DNA of 64,000 nt from Prosthecobacter sp. (GTDB lineage Bacteria > Verrucomicrobiota > Verrucomicrobiia > Verrucomicrobiales > Verrucomicrobiaceae): assembly GCA_017853885.1 (NCBI GenBank), contig JAFMIR010000005.1, forward strand, positions 1-64,000, written 5' to 3'. Each line of letters opens with the position of its first letter. Positions within the stretch are counted from its first letter, which is position 1. The notes beneath the pieces were generated by a model. That model did not search any database. It worked only from the letters and a program-made list of their open reading frames with translations, and was not told the DNA's origin. Positions 1 to 8,119 of the stretch are shown in pieces. Both the position numbers and the translations under genes were made by a program.

Positions 1-2628
1 CTCCGTCATCGCTTGCAGCAGACCTTCCGGCATCAGCGAGAGAGGTTGGAGCTTCTGCGAGATGATTTGATCATTCGGAATCGACAGTGGCTGGCCGGTG
101 GCCAGCTTCAGTGTCAGCTCCTTGCCACTGCGATGAACGAGAAAGCCGGTCTGCTGTGTGCCGTCCATCAAGGTCACCGTCCATGTCTCGTACCCTTTCG
201 CGATGCTTTTGGAGGGCGTGTGAATGCTTTCGAGCAGTTGCTCGCGCGTCAGGCGTGCTCCCACGTAGCTCAAATCGGGCCCAAAGTCACGACCCGTACC
301 GTTCACAAGATGACACGCCAAGCAGGTGGCCATTTTGCCAGTCATGCTCATGAGTTCAGATCCGCGTTTCGCATCGCCTTGGACAGTGAGAAGTTTCTTC
401 GCGTCAAAATGCATGCCCAGCGTCTTCACTCGCTGATCGAAAGGTAGAAAACGCTCGAAGTAGCAGGCGATTTCTGGATCCGGGTGCCGGGCAAACGCAG
501 CATCAAAAGCTTGCTGGCCGCGTGAAATGGCATTCACCGTCAAAAGTGCTTCCGACGATGTTTGGATCTCTTGGAGTTTCGGCGAGGCTTGAGAGCCCGC
601 GATCCAGTCCCATAGTAGCTTGAAGCCTTTCGGATCCACTTCGCGTGCTCCGATCATCGGCATGTGGCCGTTTCCGCTGCGGGCGATGCGCGCGATCAGC
701 ACGCTCTGCTCCGGCTTTCCAGGTGCTATCACACGGGCATCCGTGAGCCCGAGTTCTCCGCGCACGGGCTTTTCATCGAACATCATTGTCTCTGCTGTGG
801 GCAGGTCTGCATTTACCATGAGTTGAACGCTGCCGCCGCCATGGCGGCGATGGCAGTGGGCGCAGTTCGCATGCAGCCAAGCACGCGCTTGCGATTCGAG
901 GTCGTCTTTTTCGTGAAGCCGGTTCGTCAACCGTGCCATGAAGTGGGCATCAAGAACCTCTTCAGGTTTTTTGCCGTCGATCTTCACCAGTTGATCCGGT
1001 TGGAAGCCGAGCGTGAAACCACTCCAACTCGTGTGGCAGCGTGCGCACTCTCCACGGCCGTGGATGCGCCAAGGTTGCTTGTCGATGCGGAACTCATCAC
1101 CATCCGGGCCGACAAGTTCCGCGTCTGTGCCACTGGCATTCCAGCGGTAGGAGTAGCCATTCCAGGACTCGCCGTCGAAATGCAGAATCTGTGTCTCCAG
1201 TTTCTTCTTCAGGCTGATGGTGCGTGCCAGCACGGATTCGGCGGGCCATTCGACCTTGTAGTTCAGCTTGCCCGGCTTGCCGCTGACGGTCGTCTTGATG
1301 CTCTCGCCATTCGGTAGTGCCAAAAAGCGCTGCGCGGTGGCTCCATCCTGCCACATCGGCTCAGCGATCTCGAAGGGCAACACACCCACGGCGGGTTGTT
1401 GTGAGGCGGTCTCGGCGAAGAGGCCGGTTTCGCTCAGCTTTCGCGGAAACGGGCTCGGCTTGCCAACGGCGGGGTTTGGAGTGAGGCGGTAGAGGCGTGT
1501 GTCCTTCTCCCAGTTCATCCAGTAGAGCTCCCCATCCTCGCTTTGGCTGAAGCTGACAATCTTGTGCGGTGTGTCGGCGATCTCTTCGCGACGCGTGACT
1601 TGTTTGCCATCATGCCACAAAGCCCAGATCTTCCCGGTCTCATAGTCGCCGTAAATATAGGCATCGCGCAACTGGGGGAAGCGGCTGCCGTAATACACAT
1701 AACCTCCGGTGATGCTCGCTGCCTCCGTGTGCGGATGCGCGGCGACGGGTGGGATGATTTCGCCGGGGCCTTTCGTATGCGGTTTGATCGGCTGTGAAGC
1801 CTCCATGGCGCTCCAGCCATGGTTGCCGCCTTTCTGCACGAGATGAATCATCTCCCAAAGCTCCCAGCCCACATCGCCGCACCACAGCCGCCCATGGGAG
1901 TCGAAGCTCATTTTCCATGGGTTGCGGAAGCCAAAGGCCCATATCTCGGGTCTTGCGCCTGACGTGGTGATGAAGGGATTGTCCTTTGGAATCACGTAGG
2001 CCTTGCCATCTGCCTCGTGATCCACATCGATTCGCAAAACACAGGAGAGGAGGTCATTTAAACCTTGGCCGGTGTTGAGCAGATCGGGTGGTGAAGGTGC
2101 CTCAGCATCGCCGGTGGAACAATACAGCATGCCATCCGGCCCAAACTGCAGCGACGCACCGTTATGCCCCCCGCAAAGCCATGTGAGCAGCACGACCTCT
2201 GAGTCCGGATCGAGCACGAGCGGATCCTTCTGACTCAGTTGGAAGCGTGAGAGCCTTGTGCCGTCTTCGAGCTTATCACCCATGGTGTAGGTGATGAAGA
2301 CCCGGCCGTTCTCCCGCCACTTCGGGTGAAATGCGATGCCGTAGGCGTGCGATAGCTTCTCGTGCTTCGCCTTTAAATCGATCAGCAGATGCTGTGAAGC
2401 CGCGTCCGGTGTATCGGCAAACGTGAAGACCTTGCCAGTGTTCTCCACCGCTGCGAAACGATGCACTCCCGGCACTGCGACCATCTCAAGTCCATCATGA
2501 AGCGCGATCTGCGTGAAGGTTTGCTCCGCGATGAATGGCTTCGGTGCTTCTGGCGTGCCATGGATCCGCGAGGTGGTCCACTGAGCGAACGCGGACGCGG
2601 TGAGCAGGCAGAAAAAAAGAGTGCGCAT
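1..2628 (-). CDS. PQQ-type sugar dehydrogenase / cytochrome c fusion (3' end outside window)
   Basis: The frame is open for 876 codons from an ATG at 2628 to the left edge, so the C-terminus is missing. Residues 1-19 form a Sec signal peptide. The next ~400 residues resemble the glucose/sorbosone dehydrogenase beta-propeller (for example HNGASLQFGPDG and WAFGFRNPWKMSFD). Three CxxCH haem sites follow: CARCH at 528, CAHCH at 589 and CLACH at 769. The part after the last site resembles the Pirellula/Verrucomicrobium-type haem domain. The family is thought to oxidise sugars or other alcohols in the periplasm and pass electrons to cytochromes; the substrate is unknown. It is transcribed divergently from the purC-like gene. 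Confidence 0.8.
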   Translation of the reverse strand, partial: MRTLFFCLLTASAFAQWTTSRIHGTPEAPKPFIAEQTFTQIALHDGLEMVAVPGVHRFAAVENTGKVFTFADTPDAASQHLLIDLKAKHEKLSHAYGIAFHPKWRENGRVFITYTMGDKLEDGTRLSRFQLSQKDPLVLDPDSEVVLLTWLCGGHNGASLQFGPDGMLYCSTGDAEAPSPPDLLNTGQGLNDLLSCVLRIDVDHEADGKAYVIPKDNPFITTSGARPEIWAFGFRNPWKMSFDSHGRLWCGDVGWELWEMIHLVQKGGNHGWSAMEASQPIKPHTKGPGEIIPPVAAHPHTEAASITGGYVYYGSRFPQLRDAYIYGDYETGKIWALWHDGKQVTRREEIADTPHKIVSFSQSEDGELYWMNWEKDTRLYRLTPNPAVGKPSPFPRKLSETGLFAETASQQPAVGVLPFEIAEPMWQDGATAQRFLALPNGESIKTTVSGKPGKLNYKVEWPAESVLARTISLKKKLETQILHFDGESWNGYSYRWNASGTDAELVGPDGDEFRIDKQPWRIHGRGECARCHTSWSGFTLGFQPDQLVKIDGKKPEEVLDAHFMARLTNRLHEKDDLESQARAWLHANCAHCHRRHGGGSVQLMVNADLPTAETMMFDEKPVRGELGLTDARVIAPGKPEQSVLIARIARSGNGHMPMIGAREVDPKGFKLLWDWIAGSQASPKLQEIQTSSEALLTVNAISRGQQAFDAAFARHPDPEIACYFERFLPFDQRVKTLGMHFDAKKLLTVQGDAKRGSELMSMTGKMATCLACHLVNGTGRDFGPDLSYVGARLTREQLLESIHTPSKSIAKGYETWTVTLMDGTQQTGFLVHRSGKELTLKLATGQPLSIPNDQIISQKLQPLSLMPEGLLQAMTE

Positions 2629-2814
2629 GGCAAAACCGTACATCGTCAGGTCGAGGCAGATCAATCAAGATGTTTGCCCTTTGGAGAAGCGGCTCTTCTA
2701 GGTCGAATCCGCGTCATTCCACTCTTCACCGATGCTGCTGAAATTTTTCGCAGGGCCTCTCAACCCTCACCTCTTGCTTGCACCACGGCGCAATCCGTTG
2801 TTTCTGCCTAGCGC

Positions 2815-4119
2815 ATGTCCTCCACCGTTCCCACGCATCTTGATTTGAGTCATCTGGGTGAGCCCGTCTATCGCGGCTCCGTGCAAAATCTCCACACGAT
2901 TCCCAACCATCCCGGCTTTGTGGCCTGCGAGACGACCGAGGCGGGTTCGGTCTTTGATGTGGGATCGATTTTCAAAATCGAAGGGAACGATCTCAATCGC
3001 GCGATTTTCCGTCATGCGATGTATTCCCGCTTGGCACAGCCTGAGACATGGAGACGTGTGAAGGCAGCCATTCAAGCCTCTTCGATTTCCGCAGAACTGC
3101 GTGAGGAACTGCTCATGGGGCCCTTGGAGCGCATGCTGGAGCAGGGTGCCGTCACCCATCACATCGGCATGGTGGATGCGCGCAGCGGAGCCGTAGTGCG
3201 TGAGGGCATGCCGGAGCATCCGAGCTGCTTCAATGTCGTGCGCCGTTTCCCCGTGATGCATCCCCCGCAGCGTAAGCTGCTCGGCACCTTTGTGTTTGAT
3301 TACGCTCAGTTTCATCAGAGCGCGAGTTATGTGGTGCCGCTGGAGTACATCGTGCGCTTCGGTGTCACCAGCGGCTCATCTATCTTCAAGAAGTATCAAA
3401 GCCTCGGCGAGGCTGCGAGGCGTTCCTACGAGCAGGAGATGGGTCTTACGAAACCCATGAAGGTTTGGGAGATGCTAGAGCGCCCTGTGTATGACCTGAC
3501 CAGCAAATACGAGCCGGAAGACCGCGCCGTGAGCAAGCAAGAGGCGCTCATGATGAGCGGCCTGAGCAGCCAAGACTTCCTCGATACAATCAAGATGTCC
3601 ATCCTCGGTGGCTGGGCCGTTCGTGAGCTGCTGGAGAGTGCTGGGCTGCTGTTATGGGATCTGAAGTGGGAATTCGCCGTCCATGGCGAGGACCTGCTGT
3701 TTGTTGATACGATCGATGCAGACTCCTTCCGCGGCACTTCTTTCCTCGATGTGGAGGGTCGCAAACTGGTGGTTCATTTCAACAAGCAAGCGATGCGTGA
3801 TTATTACCGCCTCGCGCATCCCGAATGGTTTGCCGGCATCAATGATGCGAAGCAGCATGCCCAAAAAAGCGGCCAACCTTTCAAGCAGGTGCTGCGTGAA
3901 GGCCAAGCTGCCGGTAAGTGGCCTGCCACGCCCATCGTCGATCCAGTTTTTCTCGATCTCCAAGCCCGTAAGACAGCGCTCATCCGTGAGCATGTGCAGG
4001 CAGCGCGTTCTGCTGCCGCCATCAAGTCCGATCTCCAAACGGTAGGTGAAGCTGAGGTGGATTTTTACCGCTCAAAAGGCCTTCTCAAGGCCCTGCTGGA
4101 AATGAATGCGGTTGCCTGA
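2815..4119 (+). CDS. purC: Divergent SAICAR synthase (phosphoribosylaminoimidazole-succinocarboxamide synthase)-like protein
   Basis: 434 aa. Several stretches follow the SAICAR synthase pattern in order: an N-terminal GSVFDVGSIF followed by NDLNRAIFRHAM, the central VPLEYIVRFGVTSGS (compare the family VPLE-V-R motif), then KYEPEDRAVSKQEAL, GLLLWDLKWEF and LLFVDTIDADSFR (the D-E/T-DSSR substrate loop). The enzyme joins CAIR to aspartate with ATP in purine synthesis. At 434 aa it is much longer than the usual 235-300 aa, with extra N- and C-terminal sequence. Start chosen at the first in-frame ATG, directly after an in-frame stop. It could be a paralogue with another ligase role, so the symbol is tentative. 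Confidence 0.7.
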   Translation: MSSTVPTHLDLSHLGEPVYRGSVQNLHTIPNHPGFVACETTEAGSVFDVGSIFKIEGNDLNRAIFRHAMYSRLAQPETWRRVKAAIQASSISAELREELLMGPLERMLEQGAVTHHIGMVDARSGAVVREGMPEHPSCFNVVRRFPVMHPPQRKLLGTFVFDYAQFHQSASYVVPLEYIVRFGVTSGSSIFKKYQSLGEAARRSYEQEMGLTKPMKVWEMLERPVYDLTSKYEPEDRAVSKQEALMMSGLSSQDFLDTIKMSILGGWAVRELLESAGLLLWDLKWEFAVHGEDLLFVDTIDADSFRGTSFLDVEGRKLVVHFNKQAMRDYYRLAHPEWFAGINDAKQHAQKSGQPFKQVLREGQAAGKWPATPIVDPVFLDLQARKTALIREHVQAARSAAAIKSDLQTVGEAEVDFYRSKGLLKALLEMNAVA

Positions 4120-4259
4120 AATGACAGATGAGGTGGCTTATCAGAGGCGTGTGGTCTTCCAACGCCGCAGCCATTCGCGTCTCGAAAGATCCCGTTAAGG
4201 ATGGCTGCGTCGCCTTGCTGAACTCGAATGTGTTTGCATTCGTGGGTGCAGCGTTGGTC
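4120..4259. other. Convergent intergenic region with imperfect hairpins
   Basis: 140 bases between the ends of the purC-like gene (+) and the dipeptidase gene (-). It holds an inverted repeat CGCAGCCAT (4166-4174) / ATGGCTGCG (4201-4209) with a 26-base loop. This may act as a shared terminator, but there is no clear T-run. I see no gene here. Confidence 0.4.
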
Positions 4260-5336
4260 TTACTCCGCCCATGCCTCACGCAGCAGGCGCAGGTAGTTCC
4301 CGTGCATGATGTTGGCGATGTCCTCGGGCTTGTAGCCGCGTTTTTCGAGCATCGCCGGGATACGGGCGAGGTCGGCGATGGTATCAAGATCCTCCGGCGT
4401 CTGCTCGGTGCCGTAGCCGCCGTCGAGATCCGTGCCAATGCCGCTGTGAAGCGTGTTCCCGGCCAACTGGCAGACATGATCGATGTGGTCGCAGATCACT
4501 TCAAGCTTCAAGCCGGCCTCCTGCGGCGTGGTTTGTCCACGCGTCCAGCCGGGAATCATCATCCAGGCATCCAACGCCGCGCCGATGACAGCACCACGCT
4601 CAATCAGCGCCTTGATTTGATCATCACCGAACTGCCGCGGGTCAGGCACGAGCGCTCGGCAGTTGCTGTGGGACGCCCAAACAGGACCATGGTAGATGTC
4701 GAGTGCCTCCCAGAAGCTGGCATCGCTGAGGTGAGTAACATCAAGGATGATACCAAGGCGATCCATCTCCTGAATCAATTCCTTCCCGCCGGGCCGCAGC
4801 GGACCTGTCTGATCATGCCCATGGGCATAGCGGCACACGCCGTAATGTGCTGGGCCGAGGGCTCGGAGACCCTGCGCATAGGCATCCTCTAGATGGCCGA
4901 CGGTGCGGATGCTGTCCGCTCCTTCGAGGCTGAGGATGTAGCAAATGGGCTTGGTGTCGTCCGGGATGCTCTCGTCCGTCCATAGCGCCACTGCTTCATT
5001 GAGCTCTCGCAGATTGGTGATTTGCGACATTTGACCGATCTCTTCCATGGCGCGATACCAAGCGAGCTGGCCCTGCGTCTCTGCCCAAGCTTGCTCTGGG
5101 GACATCCAGTTCGCGATGGGTGAGACGCCGGGCATGCAGCCTGCGAGCTGGGTGGCCACGCAGATACCCACTTTGCCCTGACGCATTTCAGGAAACGCCG
5201 TGGTTCCGCAAGCACGACCTTTGCCAGTCATCCCCACCTCGCGGCGGCGAATTTCATGCACTGGGAGGCGCAGATCACGATTAAAGCCGCCGAGGGCGTT
5301 CAGAGAGAGGTCGAGATGAGCATCGAAGGTCAGCAT
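4260..5336 (-). CDS. Membrane dipeptidase, peptidase family M19
   Basis: 358 aa, typical for the renal-dipeptidase family. The N-terminal FDAHLDL supplies the HxD zinc ligands (H7, D9). DVTHLSDASFWEAL, WASHSNCRAL and GIGTDLDGGYG match further conserved metal and substrate blocks. These zinc enzymes hydrolyse dipeptides, often those with a C-terminal D-residue. There is no signal peptide, so it is probably cytoplasmic. Start is an ATG at 5336. It lies 118 bases downstream of nuoA on the same strand, where nuoB would be expected in a standard complex I operon. Confidence 0.88.
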   Translation of the reverse strand: MLTFDAHLDLSLNALGGFNRDLRLPVHEIRRREVGMTGKGRACGTTAFPEMRQGKVGICVATQLAGCMPGVSPIANWMSPEQAWAETQGQLAWYRAMEEIGQMSQITNLRELNEAVALWTDESIPDDTKPICYILSLEGADSIRTVGHLEDAYAQGLRALGPAHYGVCRYAHGHDQTGPLRPGGKELIQEMDRLGIILDVTHLSDASFWEALDIYHGPVWASHSNCRALVPDPRQFGDDQIKALIERGAVIGAALDAWMMIPGWTRGQTTPQEAGLKLEVICDHIDHVCQLAGNTLHSGIGTDLDGGYGTEQTPEDLDTIADLARIPAMLEKRGYKPEDIANIMHGNYLRLLREAWAE

Positions 5337-5454
5337 GACGGGGGCTTGGAACAGAGTGAAACAAAGGCAGTTGAATCAGAAGCGCAAATCGTGCATCCGG
5401 AGTATGCCCGCCTCGGGTTGTTTGCACCAGCGTTGCAGGGAACGGATGGACGGG

Positions 5455-5829
5455 TTAAGATTTCCAGTCCAGCACACCTTTTTTCCAAGCGTATCCAAAG
5501 GCTGCCAAGAGGATGGCGGCGAATACGAAAGCAAAGGCGAGGATGGATGGTCCAAACGCAGCGAGGTAGTCCTTGTAAACGATCGACCAAGGATAGAGAA
5601 AGACGACCTCTATATCGAAAAGCACAAACAACATCGCCACGATGTAGAACTTCACGCTAAAACGTGGCTGCGCCTCACCCACTGGGAGCATGCCGCATTC
5701 GTAGGCACTGTCCTTGATCTGGTTCCGCTTGGAGGATTTTCCGAGCAGGGCAGAGGCGATCAGCGTGACAATCGCGAAACCAGCGGCGATAACCAATTGG
5801 ATCAGTATGGGAAGATAGTTTTCCAGCAT
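5455..5829 (-). CDS. nuoA: NADH-quinone oxidoreductase subunit A
   Basis: 124 aa with three predicted membrane helices (about residues 7-28, 62-83, 90-113). The family signature between helices 1 and 2 is present: SAYECGMLPVGEAQPRFSV, followed by LFVLFDIEVVFLYPW. NuoA is a small membrane subunit of proton-pumping complex I near the quinone-binding module. Its length is normal and no key segment is missing. No other nuo gene is present in the window: downstream is a dipeptidase and upstream an unknown gene with its own terminator. It therefore appears to be a solitary nuoA. Confidence 0.93.
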   Translation of the reverse strand: MLENYLPILIQLVIAAGFAIVTLIASALLGKSSKRNQIKDSAYECGMLPVGEAQPRFSVKFYIVAMLFVLFDIEVVFLYPWSIVYKDYLAAFGPSILAFAFVFAAILLAAFGYAWKKGVLDWKS

Positions 5830-5900
5830 GAGCAGATGAAAGAATGACCAGTGCAGGGGTAGCGAGCCGGGAAGCGGGCGTCAAATCTTGTTCACAAACA

Positions 5901-5930
5901 AACAGGCCGTCCAGTCATGGACGGCCTGTT
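5901..5930 (-). terminator. Rho-independent terminator after the 113-aa gene
   Basis: A perfect 13-bp stem, AACAGGCCGTCCA (5901-5913) with its complement at 5918-5930, and a 4-base loop. On the minus strand it is followed by a T-rich stretch (TGTTTGTG). It separates the 113-aa unknown gene from nuoA. Confidence 0.8.
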
Positions 5931-5952
5931 CGAGAGTCATGTGAATGAAAAA

Positions 5953-6294
5953 TCAGCGACGGGCAGCAATGGCGGCGGCATTGCGGGCAGCAATAGCAGC
6001 CTGATGTGCCTCGCGGAGGCCTTCCAAGCCACGGTAAGTCTTGCCAACCTTGGCACAGAGACCGCGGCTGACGAGATTCTGAAGCTTTTCATAGCTGCGC
6101 AAGCGAAGCATCTCCTCACCGCCGCTGACGGCGTTCTTGACCTTCAAATTGTCATAAACAAGACGAAACAGCTGATTGAACTCATAAGTTTCTTGGCTGG
6201 AAAGGACATTGACCAGTTCATCGGTAACATGGTCAGGGACTCGGCGTGAGAAACGTGTCTTGCGTGCAGGAGCAGTAGTAGTCGTAGTAGCCAT
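5953..6294 (-). CDS. Conserved-looking basic hypothetical protein (113 aa)
   Basis: I do not recognise the family. The protein starts with a low-complexity MATTTTTAPARK and then has a soluble, mostly helical core (VPDHVTDELVNVL, YEFNQLFRLVYDNLKV, RLRSYEKLQNLVSRGL). It ends in an Ala/Arg-rich tail (AAIAARNAAAIAARR). There is no signal peptide or membrane helix. The basic tail is reminiscent of nucleic-acid-binding tails, but that is only inference. It is monocistronic, with a 437-base upstream region and a strong terminator just downstream, which suggests an independently regulated and possibly abundant product. Confidence 0.7.
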   Translation of the reverse strand: MATTTTTAPARKTRFSRRVPDHVTDELVNVLSSQETYEFNQLFRLVYDNLKVKNAVSGGEEMLRLRSYEKLQNLVSRGLCAKVGKTYRGLEGLREAHQAAIAARNAAAIAARR

Positions 6295-6731
6295 AGGAGC
6301 TTATATACTATCATCACTCAGTCACCTTTGCGATGGATTTGTGAGAATATTAACCTGAGACCCCATCGGGAATGTACAGAAAGGGTAAATCGGATCTTGA
6401 CTTATCCACAAATCGCCAACGCACGGAATTGACTAGCCGATTCCGGGTCGATGCACCGTAACTCACATGAACACCCTTTTGTCTGTTCGGCCTTTCACCT
6501 CAGGCATCTTATTTAAGAGAACAAGCTTGGTTCGCAGCGAAACAATCGCAAAACAGCTATGCTGACGGTCGAGCGCTTCTACGTTTGAGATCAAGCTGTC
6601 CAAGCCTTATTTTATCGCATCGAGGGCCATGGGTTCATCTTCCATCTGCCAATCCGCATCGATGCGAGCTGTGATCTAGCAGCGGCTAGGGGCTTTTTGG
6701 GCTGGGTTAACCATGAAGCACAGAACAATCC
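6295..6731. other. Long non-coding region upstream of the 113-aa gene
   Basis: 437 bases without a convincing ORF. It contains one perfect DnaA-box-like TTATCCACA (6402-6410), a 12-bp palindrome CGCATCGATGCG (6655-6666) with a partial copy (CGCATCGA) at 6616-6623, and a weak stem CTAGC-AGCG-GCTAG (about 6676-6689) followed by GGGGCTTTTT on the plus strand. It must carry the promoter of the 113-aa gene on the minus strand. A single DnaA box is not enough to call an origin. Confidence 0.4.
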
Positions 6732-8039
6732 TCACGGCTTCGCGATTTTATACAGGGCACCGGCGGAGCGAATAAAGAGGGCTCCATCGGCCACGACGGG
6801 TGAGGAGGTGATCAACTCGGGCAGGGCATGGGTGGCCAGCAGCTCAAACTTTTCCGGGCTGGCTCTGACGAGGTAACACTGGCCCGGGTCGTTGCAGATG
6901 AGCAGCTTGTCACCGAGCGCGATCGGGCTGGGTAGGAATCGGCCTTGGAGACGGTCTTCCCAGAGGTCTTTGCCCGTTTTGGCATCTATGGCGGAAAGGA
7001 TGCCGCCGCGGGTGATCTGGTAGTAGGTGCTGCCAATGAGCACGGGGCAGGCCTCGCTGGCATTGCGTTTGTCTTTATCCCACACGGTATGACTCTCGGT
7101 GATGTCACCGGACATTTTGGCATCGATGCGGATGCCCACGGTGTGGGCACGTTCAGAGCCGGTATTAAGAATGAGGAGATCGCCGAGGCGCACCGGCGGA
7201 ATGGCAGCATTGAAGCCGCCGTGACGTACCGTCCAGAGTTCCTTGCCCGTTTTGACGTCGTAGCCGAAGGCTGCACGCGAGCCGATGGAGACGAGGACCT
7301 CGGAGCCGTTCAACTCGAAGACCGTAGGTGTGTGATAGGCTTTGCGCATGTCGCCATCGCGGGTGGGTTTGCCCTCCTTGTCGAGGTCGCCGTAGTTGGT
7401 GGAGCGGGGCGTGGTCCAGAGGGTCTCGCCAGTCTTCTTGTTGAGGGCGGTCACGAACTGCTTGTCGATTCCGTCGAAGGTCAAAACGAGCAAATCACCA
7501 TATACGATGGGCGAGGAACCAGGACCACGGAAGTGGCGGGCATTGATGTCGCGACGCTGCCACACGGTTTTTCCCGTGGCCGGGTCAAGGCGTGCAGTGC
7601 CGTAAGTGCCGAAGTGGACGTAAAGAGCATCTTCCTCCAGCACGGGCGAGGGTGCGGCGTAGTTGTTCAGCGGGTTGCCGAGTTCTTCGGGCGTGGCGTT
7701 CTCGAACTGGAGGATGTGATGCAGGATCTTCCCGCTGTGGCGGTCGATGCCATAGACATACATCTGCTTGCCGTCTGTCGTCGCCGCGGTGAACCAGATC
7801 ACATCGCCGCCGATCACTGGCGTGCTGTGGCCGCTGCCTTCCAGCGGCGTGCGCCAGGCGATGTTTTTGCCGGAAACACCATCCCATTCGTGCGGAAGTT
7901 TCGCGACATCTGCTGCGGGCACGATGCCGTCACGGGTGGGTCCTGCCTTCACCGGCCAGAACAGCGGCTTGGTGGCCGGCTGGGCGGCAGCATTCAAAGC
8001 GAGGGCAAAAACAGCGGTGAGAGTGATACGGAGAGACAT
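6732..8039 (-). CDS. Secreted PQQ-binding-like beta-propeller protein
   Basis: 435 aa from an ATG at 8039 that begins a clear signal peptide ending near AAAQP; longer starts would run into the ABC transporter gene. The body has repeated blades such as YVHFGTYGTARLDPATGKT, GDLLVLTFDGIDKQ and AIDAKTGKDLW, where the K-TG-x-LW repeats mark each blade. These propellers resemble BamB and quinoprotein dehydrogenases; the enzymatic residues of true quinoproteins are not evident, so a binding or structural role is possible. It is paralogous to the gene at 30510-31754. It lies 80 bases downstream of the ABC exporter on the same strand. Confidence 0.85.
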   Translation of the reverse strand: MSLRITLTAVFALALNAAAQPATKPLFWPVKAGPTRDGIVPAADVAKLPHEWDGVSGKNIAWRTPLEGSGHSTPVIGGDVIWFTAATTDGKQMYVYGIDRHSGKILHHILQFENATPEELGNPLNNYAAPSPVLEEDALYVHFGTYGTARLDPATGKTVWQRRDINARHFRGPGSSPIVYGDLLVLTFDGIDKQFVTALNKKTGETLWTTPRSTNYGDLDKEGKPTRDGDMRKAYHTPTVFELNGSEVLVSIGSRAAFGYDVKTGKELWTVRHGGFNAAIPPVRLGDLLILNTGSERAHTVGIRIDAKMSGDITESHTVWDKDKRNASEACPVLIGSTYYQITRGGILSAIDAKTGKDLWEDRLQGRFLPSPIALGDKLLICNDPGQCYLVRASPEKFELLATHALPELITSSPVVADGALFIRSAGALYKIAKP

Positions 8040-8119
8040 GCAGGCAAAGGGGACGAAGACGCGGCGCGCATTCTTTCGATGTGAAACACCGCCGCAAGCC
8101 TCGAAACGACCTTTTGCGA

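Noticed and set aside
6347..6364. TTGTGA-N6 sequence considered as a Rex operator
   Set aside because: The second half-site matches only three of six bases, and the neighbour gene is not an obvious Rex target.
6402..6410. Perfect DnaA-box-like TTATCCACA considered as an origin signal
   Set aside because: Only one box, with no AT-rich unwinding element or dnaA/dnaN nearby.
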